From: Actinidia chinensis
Taxonomy: Eukaryota > Streptophyta > Magnoliopsida > Ericales > Actinidiaceae
Length of the DNA stretch: 10,000 bases
Assembly (NCBI GenBank): GCA_009663005.1
Contig: CM018906.1
Coordinates: forward strand, 1,197,392-1,207,391
Reading direction: 5' to 3'
Shown in pieces: positions 1 through 8,012 of the stretch. Position 1 is the stretch's first letter; each line of letters opens with the position of its first letter. A model generated the notes under the pieces. That model saw only the letters and a program-made list of their open reading frames with translations, had not been told where the DNA came from and did not search any database. Position numbers and translations under genes: made by a program.

Positions 1-403
1 TCAGACAATCACCAAATTGCCAATTCTAATGAAGGGTGTACCCAATGCCGAGGATGGTAACAACAATGGATCTTTGAATTATTTCCTTTCAACATTTTTG
101 TTTCACAAGTCGATGCTTAATAGCTCTTCTATACTGATCATGTAGCTGCTAAGCTATACAAACTGGAGCAGCTGCCATTATTGCCAGCATCATTGTTCTG
201 GAAGAGGTACCTGAACCTAACTGTACATGATTATTTGTGTTTCTCTATTATTATGCAATTCATCTACTAAACTTGTATTTACTCTTAGATTGTGAAAGCT
301 GCACAAGGTCGTTTGCCTATGTTCTTGGATGTTGAGGTCCACCGTGGAACTGATGTTTTCAACACCTTGGCACTCGGGCCCTCCAAATGCCCCTAGCATA
401 TTT
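1..403 (+). pseudogene. Glycolate oxidase (FMN-dependent 2-hydroxy-acid oxidase) pseudogene fragment, 5' end outside window
   Basis: Three exon remnants with retained introns. Exon 1-56 reads QTITKLPILMKGVPNAED, matching the 'LPILVKGV..AEDA' segment of plant peroxisomal glycolate oxidase, and is followed by a GT donor at 57. Exon 146-206 reads AIQTGAAAIIAS then IIVLEE, with donor GT at 207. Exon 289-403 starts after TTAG with [14 protein letters not shown] and [12 protein letters not shown], and ends at a gtaagt donor at 404. In the family this enzyme oxidises glycolate to glyoxylate in photorespiration. Damage seen: one base is missing at the start of the second exon; about a dozen codons are lost between 'AAIIAS' and 'IIVLEE', which is where the family has SNHGARQLD with the catalytic His; the FMN-binding DGGVRRGTD reads DVEVHRGTD; and about 10 inserted bases shift the frame to a TAG at 394-396. 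No later exon was found. Retained introns make this a duplicated gene fragment, not a processed copy. The family call is strong; the exact paralog is unknown. Confidence 0.88.
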
Positions 404-2890
404 GTAAGTACAATAAAGTAAGCATCATTTTAGTGGAAAAGTCCATCTCTAAGTTCTTGCATAGTCAAATTCCATTGGCATGTAGTGCCAAGGAAATTAA
501 ATCTTATTTGTTAGATTTCCCATTGTTAAAAAACAAAAGCAAACAAAAAAATGAAACGGTTGCATCTTGATCATCATAAGGAAACTATAATTTCTTTCAT
601 GAGAATTATTTCAATTTTGTGTCAGGGCCATGGATATGTGGAGAGATTTATCAAGGAAAAGGATAGGGAGAGTTGTACTTTTTCTTTCTCTTTGCCTTTT
701 TCTTTCCCTCTAGAAGATTGTGTTTGGATCATTTATTTGTGGAGGGATATATTATGGTTAATTCATATGGTATGGAAAACCTAGCATTTTAACTTCATCA
801 TCTAATTACATTTTTCAGGTAGTGAAAATTCAGCATTTTTACTCAACTATCTTTTTATCTTTCCTTCCATATTCTTCTTTCCCTCCATAAATCAATGATC
901 CTAACGGAACCCAAATCTCTTCATAAATCCATGATCTAAACACACCCTAAAAGTAGGGAAGTTGTTTCCCACTTAGGTGTTGCATTTGTTTATTAAGGAG
1001 AAGCATGTGTTTCCCTAGGGTAGCCAATGGTGGAAGTATTACTGTACTACAACTTTTTCTCTAGGTTTATGATTGCCATTGTTAGAGAAGACAGGCTTAT
1101 TTGTTATGAATCAGGTGAACATTCATGAGATGACATGTTCTTCATGTTGTCTGATTCTATGTAATTTTGATCTTCCATAATAACTGGAGACTCGGTTATT
1201 CATGAGACTAGAACACCTGTGGTGTTGTGTAGGTAAAATTTTTATAAATATTTTTTAAATACTGGACCTAGCTACATTAATTTTCTTCCTATATACCAAT
1301 GTTTGGTTCGTAGAAATGGTAAACATGGGAGCCAATCGTCTTGTAATTTTGGTACTATATGTGCTTGTCTTTAGGACATCAAGTTCATAACCAAGCCAAA
1401 CCAAACCAAGCCTTTGTTTTTATATTTTTCTTTGCTCCAGTGCTAATAAACAAAGATTATAGAATTTCTTTGAGATGCATAGGTGGAGTTGTGTCAACAA
1501 TATATTGCTTTGTGGAAAAGGAATAGCTTTGTGCAAGTTAATCTATGAGGTAATTGAAGAGACCTTATATGTTTCCTTATAACTTGATGTGGACCAGGTA
1601 TGGGTACCATCCTTTGCGCATAGGTTGTTCACGCGATGTGATGTCAATTTTGATGCCACATCCCGAAGTAGGAACTTGAATTCTATCTGGTTGCTTATAT
1701 AGAGTTACTCAAGTAGGACGTTTTTCCAACATTTATTGTATGGCCTTTGTGTGAACTTTTCCATTTACTTTATGCATAGGCTGGAACTTTTTGATATGTT
1801 TGTTATGGTTTCTCTCTCCCCCCGTGAGGTTTGCTCCCTTCCAAGGGTTATGCATAGGCGGAGGGTTTTAATTGTAATAAGATCAAAATTTTAGGGTTTA
1901 ACTTGTTACAATTAAAACCACATAGTTTAATTTGTTACTCAGGTCAAACCCTGTTTTTTTTTTTGTACTTTCCCTTTTTTGGATTTATGGTTGCCAAATG
2001 GAGACCAAGTGTTTCACTGATAAACTTTTCATATTACTTTTTTGCTCATTTTCCTAGACAATGGTTTCTTTTGTTGATTGGCTAAAAAATTTTGCACTAT
2101 TTTGGGTACTTAGTTTTATTCTTTTTTTCTTTTTTTTAGAAGTTTGATTTGGAAGGTCTTGTATTTGTTTTCTGTATAGACCATGTTTACTTTTCATTAA
2201 TGAGTAATTGTTTGAAGTAAGAATTAGTTGATCATTAGGCAATCTAACTATTTACTTATTGAGCTTTGTTTATATACAATTGCCATTAAACTAATACTTT
2301 ATTTTTTATTTTTATTTTCTGTTTTGTCATTTTTTAAGGATTTATTTGATTGTTTCTTAATACATTCTATTTTATTGTGTGTATTATTTGTATTTCCCCC
2401 TCTCTGACACCCATTAATGGGTGACTAGGCGTAATTTTTATATTATTTTTATTTTGTTTATGGCATTGTAAATTGTTGAAGTTTTTGATATTCTTCAATT
2501 TGTTAGATTTTATTTTATTTTTATCATTTATAGTTTGTAAGACATTTCTTTTATTACTTTTGGGTATGTGTTCATATTGGGTTATTTTACGAGACAATTT
2601 CATGGTATTTTTTGCTTTCTTTCTGTTATTTTTTTTTTTCAAGATAAACTTCCATTTTGAGATTTATGAAGTTTTCATTTTTTTGATTTATAATTGTTAT
2701 TGCACCTGAATCAACTCTTCCTTCCAATTACGAACTGAAGCTTGAGGACTACGATTCACAGCTGGACTTCTTTTTTGGGGGTAAATTACAGCCTTAGGGA
2801 AATGTGGTTTTTTCATGGGCTAATAGACTCTGGCATAATTGGGTTTCTTTTCTTTCCTCATGTACCAAGGGTACGTAAATCCTATTTCTC
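404..2890. other. AT-rich intergenic stretch without a recognisable gene
   Basis: I find no family-like protein in six frames; open frames are short and of biased composition. The first part follows the last glycolate-oxidase donor and may be decayed intron. It contains a degenerate foldback (716-947), a 12-bp direct repeat ttatgcataggc at 1770-1781 and 1848-1859, a 14-bp inverted repeat at 1864-1877 / 1906-1919, and long T-rich tracts from about 1950 to 2700. A short coding-like run at 2702-2780 is reported under findings. Confidence 0.6.
716..947. repeat. Degenerate foldback / MITE-like inverted repeat
   Basis: The left arm at about 716-748 contains gtgtttggatcatttattt. The reverse complement of 915-947 contains gtgtttagatcatggattt, giving imperfect terminal inverted repeats of about 33 bp. 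A third related segment lies at about 869-908 in the same inverted orientation (taaatcaatgatcc). The 'gtgtttggatc' end resembles that of the element at 2894-3046. I see no clean target-site duplication, so the boundaries are approximate. Confidence 0.45.
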
Positions 2891-2893
2891 TAA

Positions 2894-2896
2894 GAC

Positions 2897-2930
<34 letters not shown>

Positions 2931-3046
2931 AAATGAACATGGAAATGGAAAAAGTAGATGATCCAATTGTCCCGAACGGTTGGATCGTCTAACTTTTCCA
3001 TTTCTATTTTGTTTTCCCTCACAAAATCCTAGATCCAAATATAGCC
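2894..3046. mobile_element. Foldback MITE, possibly PIF/Harbinger (Tourist-like), TAA-flanked
   Basis: The left end gactgtgtttggatc and the reverse complement of the right end, ggctatatttggatc, form terminal inverted repeats. Both ends are flanked by TAA (2891-2893 and 3047-3049); the match can be read as CTAAG on both sides. The interior is also self-complementary: atggaaatggaaaaag...gatgatccaa on the left pairs with ttggatcgtct...cttttccattt on the right, so almost all 153 bp can fold into one hairpin. It has no coding capacity. The TAA duplication and small size suit non-autonomous Harbinger-type elements, but the superfamily is inferred. Confidence 0.7.
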
Positions 3047-3090
3047 TAAGCTTATTAAATTGATTTTCACTCTTAAGTGTTTATTTCTTG

Positions 3091-3205
3091 TGGCAGGAAA
3101 AGAAACGAGAGGATTTTTCAGAATAACAAATGCTCTGAGGGAATGTTAATTAACTCTATTGTGAATGATGTTAGAAACAGATTAACCTTAATGGGCTCTC
3201 GATGA
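3091..3205 (+). pseudogene. LINE (non-LTR retrotransposon) remnant, tail of the reverse-transcriptase zinc-binding region
   Basis: From 3095 the frame reads RKRNERIFQNN, then INSIVNDVRNRL, and stops at TGA 3203-3205. A W codon (TGG 3091-3093) sits just upstream, one base out of frame. The pattern W-(R/K)-x-R-N-x-R-I-F followed by an amphipathic 'I..SI...VR.RL' helix is typical of the region after the zf-RVT domain in plant LINE polyproteins and related endogenous copies. Only about 37 codons are readable. The upstream reverse transcriptase is absent; the MITE at 2894-3046 lies only 44 bp away. The call rests on motif memory of the family, not an alignment. Confidence 0.5.
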
Positions 3206-3819
3206 GAGATTTCTTGGTAACTGGAATCTTTATAATTTCTAATTTGTTTGCTAGTCTTTGCTTGCTCTTGTTTCAGGTTGAAGGGTCTGGAATGCTAGAG
3301 AAGTGACCTCATATATTGTTGGTTAGGTGTTTGTGTGAGTTTTTGAGTCTCTTTTCTCAAAATCCTGTGAGGATTTTTTTTTTCCGGAGTGGCAAAAAGA
3401 TTTGTGGGTTTTTGTGAGTCCGTAATAGTGGAGTGGGGGCAGTAGTGAAGGTTATTATACGAGGTGTGGGATGAATGATTGGTGGTTTTGTTTTCCTCCC
3501 TCGTATCTTGTAAATCCATTTTTAATGATGTCAAGCAGTGTATGCTCTTTGCTGCTCCAGGCAACCTCATCGGTTGCTTATATTCTTTGTGAGCTGAGAG
3601 GTAATAGGCACGTGGGTTATTGCGAGTATTGGAGAGGAGGTAAAATTTGTCAGTTTGAGGTGTGGGAGTCCGAGGGTTGTAGTCGAGGCAAAATAAGAGA
3701 AGAGGGGGAATCAAGCGAGGTGTAGGTTGGGTGTTCGGTGGCGCTTATTTTCCTTGCATTTTGCAAGTCTATTCTGTTTATGGTTGGTTGTATGTAATTC
3801 TGGCTTCCTTAGACATTAA
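3206..3819. other. G/T-rich, internally repetitive non-coding stretch
   Basis: The + strand is rich in G and T with no family-like protein. The motif gaggtgt(g/a)gg recurs at 3461, 3657 and 3717. The sequence after the first and third copies is similar for about 60 bp (a gtgg...ttttcct...ttgcaagt/ttgtaaat pattern), suggesting degenerate direct repeats. This may be the 3' untranslated part of the LINE remnant just upstream, which is inference only. Confidence 0.4.
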
Positions 3820-3864
3820 GGGTCATTTGGCTACCGGATAGTATTAGGAGGATAAGTTTTAGAA

Positions 3865-3912
<48 letters not shown>

Positions 3913-4274
3913 CGGTGGGGATAAAGAAGAAAATATATAGAGAGAAATAAAATGTAAAATATCTAGATATTAAAAAAATATATATAAATATCTATATATG
4001 TATATATATGTGTATATATATTTTTAATATCTAGATATTTTACATTTTGTTTCTTTATATATATTTTCTTCCTTATCCCCTACCCTTATCCTCCTATATA
4101 ACTTTTAACTAGGGTGAGGGTCATTTATAAATTATCCGCCTCTATCCTGCTAGGGAGAAAGTTATCCTGGGGAAAATTATCCGAACGGGTTTTCACCATC
4201 CAAATGCCGGATAGAAAAAGTTATCCGAGGAGAAAAGTTATCCACCCCCCTTATCCTCCAGCCAAACAGGCGCC
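3820..4274. mobile_element. 455-bp foldback element rich in GGATAA/TTATCC motifs
   Basis: The outer ends gggtcatttggct (3820-3832) and the reverse complement of about 4251-4274, containing tgtttggctggaggataag, form imperfect terminal inverted repeats; the left arm also has ggaggataag at 3847-3856. The core 3917-4080 is a strong palindrome: ggggataaagaagaaaatat on the left matches ggggataaggaagaaaatat read from the right, and aaaatgtaaaatatctagat is matched exactly. Its arms are about 70 bp around a short AT-rich loop. GGATAA occurs four times in the left half and TTATCC eight times in the right half. There is no coding capacity and no clear target-site duplication. The ends recall hAT-type MITEs, but this is uncertain. 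It may be a nested or rearranged copy. Confidence 0.65.
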
Positions 4275-4552
4275 AAGGCCGATCAGAATGTGTCACCTAT
4301 TCTAGGTTTCTGCGTGTTGCTATATATGATTTCAGTTGAGCGGTGTTTCTTGTTGGTGCTGCTTTTAGCCACTTCGATCCCTTCTGGCCAGTGTGCGTCC
4401 TGTTGGTCTTCAATGTTGGCCTTTTGTATATTTTGGTGCTGCTTTTTGTGGCTTCTTGTTGATGGCAATCCTCCATATCCAGTAAGAGAAATATTGCTGG
4501 TAGCTTGGATTTTGCTGTGCATCCAGCAATGGCTGGATGTGAAATTAAACTC
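4275..4552. other. Spacer between the foldback element and the 3' end of neprosin copy A
   Basis: T/G-rich sequence containing the twice-used phrase ttggtgctgcttttt / tggtgctgctttta and similar words. Both strands have open frames, but none resembles a known family. It could be 3' untranslated LINE sequence displaced by the foldback insertion, or the 3' flank of neprosin copy A. I cannot decide from the sequence. Confidence 0.35.
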
Positions 4553-4981
4553 TCACATACATCTTTCAAAATATCTTGGAACCCGGTAGTAAAATTAAGA
4601 CTCCTTTTTTTGTTGCAGAAGCAAATCATAGCACGTGGGATTTTTAGCGAATTGTTTGAGGTGGCTTGAATTTTGGTGAGTGTTTGAGCCGTCAATGAGG
4701 TTAGGATGCGGCCAATAACCTAATGGCACGTCGAAGCGCCAATTTCCAGTGTCCTAGTCCTGATACATTTTTTCATGTTGGCTAATTAGGTTAGGATGGA
4801 TTTGTTTCATTTTTTGGAAAATTTGGTTTGACCTTTTTCAAGGAAAGCATTTTTTGTTTGGTTTTTGTTTTTTATGGCACCAAGGAAAACAATTTGAGTA
4901 TATGGGGTATCAGAAGATGATGCTTCCGGCCATGTCCTATATAGAAATTTAGGGACAATCAATTGCTACTAATTGAATACA

Positions 4982-5248
4982 GGTTATATCACACTTTGCA
5001 CCCTATAATTTCAATTGTATCAGTTAAATAATGACACTTTAAATCAATTATTAATGTGGGTCTTCCGTCCATCCGTTATTTAATTAAGTGACGGAAAGAA
5101 GCTATATGGCCTCATGAAAAAAAAGGCCACATGACCTTTAATTGGACAAATAATTTACAGTACGGCTATACTTGATTAACACAGTTGAAAGTAAAGAGTG
5201 CAAAGTTAAATTTAGATAAAAATATAGTGGGTACAGTGTAAGTTATCC
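4982..5248. repeat. TIR-bearing repeat in intron 6 of neprosin copy A
   Basis: The left end ggttatatcacactttgcac and the reverse complement of the right end, ggataacttacactgtaccc, are imperfect inverted repeats of about 30 bp. The 9-bp flanks ttgaataca (4973-4981) and ttaaataaa (5249-5257) match at 7 of 9 positions, possibly a decayed 9-bp target duplication as made by Mutator-type elements. The part with caattattaat and ttccgtccat is also present in intron 6 of copy B (about 7050-7160), so the insertion probably predates the gene duplication. Confidence 0.5.
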
Positions 5249-5512
5249 TTAAATAAAAGGAAGCATACCTTGTATATGGTGATGGATATATCGAACGGCG
5301 TTCCATTGTAGGTGAAAACGGGTTTTATGGGGGAATCAATGCATATTTTTGATTTGTTTATACAAAATCAGGGCAACTAAGATTGTAGCAGCTGCTACTT
5401 CGGTAGTCATCTCTCTGAGTTTCCACAAGAAATAAAGCATAAACCAATTGAGTCATTTTTCATTGAATTAGTCTAATTAATATTACTCTTACGTCATGCA
5501 TCATGATACTAA

Positions 5513-5698
5513 AGGCCCCATTTGAGATAAATTGAATTATTTTGTCTTAAAAAAAATCATCTCTTAGTCAAAAAAATTATATTTTTGGTTCGTCTCAAAT
5601 ATATTTTGTGTATTCGATTCTTCTAATCAAGATAAGATGAAAAAATATTTAAAAAACAACCAAAAGAAAAAATAATCCAATTTGTCCTAAATGGGGTC
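5513..5698. mobile_element. Tourist-like MITE (about 185 bp) inside neprosin copy A
   Basis: The left end ggccccatttgagataaatt and the reverse complement of the right end, gaccccatttaggacaaatt, form terminal inverted repeats of about 30 bp, continuing as g(a/g)attatttt. The element is flanked by CTAAA on both sides (5509-5513 and 5698-5702), which includes the TAA trinucleotide duplicated by PIF/Harbinger elements. It has no coding capacity. It lies where exons 4 and 5 of copy A would be expected; copy B has no counterpart, so this insertion came after the duplication or was confined to copy A. Confidence 0.75.
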
Positions 5699-5702
5699 TA
5701 AA

Positions 5703-5918
5703 TTGTAATTAATTAAGCTTTATTCATGTTCAATTTATGAAAATTAAAGTACTTGAGCTAACTCCTGATTTGTGTGTGGTTTGCTTGAAAATATACAAGT
5801 CAAGTTTGTGCAATCCATAGTTAGAATTCGCTAGTTTAAATTAACAAGCGAAATTTGCTAACAATCATGACTAGTAATTTCAATCAATAGGGAATTGTTC
5901 AAATAGAAATTATTGTAC
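5703..5918. other. AT-rich remainder of the copy A intron region, no exon seen
   Basis: Between the MITE and the exon 3 remnant I find no match to exon 4 (the YYGA..T..VWNP region) or exon 5 seen in copy B. Exons 4 and 5 therefore appear to be deleted from copy A. Confidence 0.5.
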
Positions 5919-6087
5919 CTCATGACCATCTTGTATTGCAAGGCTTTGATTATGTTGTCTTTGATGCAAGTGATCGTCTTCTAACAGGGATTGTTCCTTT
6001 CAGGCGCTCTCTATTTTTATGGCAATCTTGAATAAGCTTGGGTTAGGAATCATCGATTTTCATTTGAGTTGGGTAGCTAGGCTCTAT

Positions 6088-6506
6088 CTTATTCAAACGG
6101 AAATAAGATTAGAAAGTCATTCTCTTTCTAACCAAATGGACCATAAGAATTTCAAAAAAAATAAATTATATTGCACTTATTTCACCACTTATTCTAATTT
6201 TTTATTCATTCAATACAAAATTAAAGTCTAAAACTATAAGTCAAATTTATTTTTCTAGCTTTTCTTGAAAAGGGAGATTTTCACGAAAACAATTCAATTT
6301 TCAAAAACAAGGGTTATTTGTTGTTCAAAAAATCAAAATCAAAATCAAAAAATAAAACAATAAAACAAATGCTTCATTTGATTGCTTCAGTGACATTTAT
6401 GGTGTTATGATTCTTGAAGAGAACGAGGAAAGCAAAAACATAAATCATATACCCATAAGCATCAATTATAAAAGCTTTATTCTCAATTATTTATTCGCTA
6501 GTAATT
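6088..6506. other. Intergenic spacer between neprosin copies A and B
   Basis: The first 50 bases still match intron 2 of copy B (gaaagtcattctctttcta versus ggaagtcattctcttccta). After that the homology is lost and no equivalents of exons 1 and 2 are seen, so the 5' part of copy A is missing. The rest is AT-rich, with a short aaaatc repeat near 6328-6348, and leads into the 3' end of copy B. Confidence 0.55.
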
Positions 6507-7049
6507 TTACATACATCTTTCAGAATATCCTGGACCCCATAATAAAAATAAGTTCTGAACGGAGACCCCTTTTTTTGTTGGAGAAGCAAATCATAGCATG
6601 TAGGATTTGATACGAATTGTTCAAGATGACTTGGAATTTGGTGAATGTTTGAGTTGCCAATAACTTCCACGTTATGAAAAAGGCTCGATTTTCCATAACC
6701 TTCAAAGGAAAAATGGCCACTTCCCATTTGGGTGGTAGTGTGATGAGAAGCTAATTTTCTATTGAAGATTTCGCCGCCCCAAGCCACTGTCGTTGCACTG
6801 TCGGCTAAGCCTGTGAAGATGGAACGAGGCCAATAACCTAATACTGCGTCTTGTATCTGAAGCCACCATTCCCTGTATTCTTGTCCTGTTACAATTTTTT
6901 AAGTTTGCAAATTAGTTTTGGATGGAGGTGCTTCATTTCCCGGAAAGTTTTATTTTGATCTATTCCAAGAACCTAATTTACCCATTTCTTAAATAAAAAT
7001 CAATCTAGAGTTAGTCAATTGATGTTGATTTGAAAAGGGTAAATTGCCT

Positions 7050-7160
7050 TCATTATATTAAAACTTCACTTTGCACCCTGTAATTTTAATTGTGTTAGTC
7101 AAATCCTTAATTTAGGTCAATTATTAATATGGGTATTCCGTCCATTTGTTATTTGAAAAA
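7050..7160. repeat. Shared intron-6 repeat, truncated copy in neprosin copy B
   Basis: The sequence cactttgcaccctgtaattt followed by caattattaatatgggtattccgtccat matches the repeat at 4982-5248 in copy A. The match stops after about 7160, where the right half and right terminal repeat are replaced by A-rich sequence. It sits at the same relative place in intron 6 in both genes. Confidence 0.55.
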
Positions 7161-7420
7161 AGTATAAATTTTTATCAAATTGTGAAAAAAAATTCACTAA
7201 AATAAAAAAATTCAAGAACAAAGCAACTAAAAAATCTATTTTAAAAAATGGAAAATAAAAAGAAGCATACCTTGTATATGGTTAGGGATATCTCGAAGGT
7301 GGGCTTTCCATTGTAGGTGGAAACAGGTTTTATAGGGGAACCAATCGCATATTTTCGATTTGTTTGTACGAAACCTGGGCAGCGGAGATCGGAGCACCCT
7401 GTACTTCGGTAGTTATCTCT

Positions 7421-7941
7421 CTGTTGGCACATTAAGAAATAAAAAAATTACTATGGCCAATTTGGCTTAGCTTATTTTTGAGGTTTACGAATTTTTTAAA
7501 TTTAAACAAAATTTTTACATTTTCATATTCTTCTCGTCAAGATGAACCTGGAATGTATTCAATTTTTATCAAACGATCAAAAAAATTTATTAAAGACAAA
7601 AAAAAGCCTCAAAAACTAAAGCAGATAAAAAAAAGACTAGGCCAAATAGGCCTAAAAGCTTGTTCAATGTTGAGTTTTAGACATGAACATACTTAAAAGC
7701 TTGTATTTTTTTCGTTTTTAGGATAGTGATTTCATGTTTCCATTTTCTTCTATTGCAGTCCATTTTCTTATTTTATTAGGTAAAATTACTCAACAGAAGT
7801 AATTTATACAATAGAAATAACCTTTTACGTAATTAAAAGATTAGAGAAAAGTGATTTAGAATAATTGGAGAAAATAAAAGTATTTTTGTAATGCATTTAG
7901 TATGTAAAAACTAATCAATTGAGAAAGTAACTTTAACTTAC
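7421..7941 (-). other. Intron 5 of neprosin copy B (521 bp)
   Basis: AT-rich, bounded by gtaagt on the exon 5 side and ccaacag on the exon 6 side. It is the longest intron of the gene. Apart from a palindromic aggccaaataggcct near 7639-7653 I see no further structure, transposon end or coding sequence in it. Confidence 0.6.
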
Positions 7942-7995
7942 TGTCCGATATACAAAAAGTCTTGTCTGATTGTCGTGGTACGTTCCAAGAGAAAC
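7942..7995 (-). other. Exon 5 of neprosin copy B, an 18-codon micro-exon
   Basis: The acceptor tttttag precedes the exon and gtaagt follows it. Its 18 codons (VSLGTYHDNQTRLFVYRT) align without gaps to the family segment of the form VYP-x-L-Y-G-D-x-R-T-R-L-F-T-Y-W-T. It joins EAGWV of exon 4 to RDNYRSTGC of exon 6 in frame. The family-typical Trp near its end is Arg here and the Gly is His, so this exon looks more diverged than its neighbours. It is too short to be found by ORF length. Confidence 0.78.
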
Positions 7996-8012
7996 CTAAA
8001 AACACGAGTTCA

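Larger units (their letters stand above)
4553..6087 (-). pseudogene. Neprosin-family (DUF4409/DUF239) peptidase pseudogene, copy A
   Basis: Minus-strand remnant of a secreted glutamic-peptidase-like plant gene. Three exons align with copy B. Exon 3 remnant (6087-5919) begins IEPSYPTQMKIDDS: the ATG codon seen in copy B is ATA here, an in-frame TAA follows, and about 38 bases are missing inside. Exon 6 remnant (5414-5269) reads RDDYRSSSCYNLSCP with a TAA where copy B has Gln; a one-base deletion shifts the frame before SPIKPVFTYNG, and its GT donor (gtatgc) persists. Exon 7 remnant (4759-4553) begins D-stop-DTGNW, keeps LGYWP, lacks roughly 55 codons including the WGGE and HTTTQMGSGHF motifs, then resumes as NPTCYDLLLQQKK and ends RCM-stop at 4553-4555. 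Exons 1, 2, 4 and 5 were not found. Homology to copy B continues into introns 2 and 6, so this is a tandem DNA duplicate. It is clearly non-functional. Confidence 0.85.

Noticed and set aside
404..550. Next glycolate oxidase exon (GRPVVFSLAAEGE region)
   Set aside because: I looked for it after the donor at 404 on all + frames and across the following kilobases and found no match; the gene fragment appears to end there.
551..784. 77-codon + strand open frame
   Set aside because: It overlaps the foldback arm and polypyrimidine tracts, the composition is low-complexity, and no family features or splice context are visible.
2367..2709. Opposing open frames of 78-91 codons
   Set aside because: T-rich DNA gives Phe/Leu- or Lys/Asn-biased translations on the two strands; no motif is seen and these are composition artefacts.
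3295..3725. 139-codon minus-strand and 84-codon plus-strand frames
   Set aside because: They overlap each other in a repetitive G/T-skewed stretch; neither resembles a known protein, and they are not supported by splice sites or a recognisable start context.
4283..4695. Overlapping frames on both strands near the 3' end of neprosin copy A
   Set aside because: They are out of frame with the homologous exon or lie in its 3' flank; the neprosin frame explains the conserved part.
7478..7696. 72-codon + strand open frame
   Set aside because: It lies within intron 5 of neprosin copy B on the opposite strand, is Lys-rich and has no recognisable motif.
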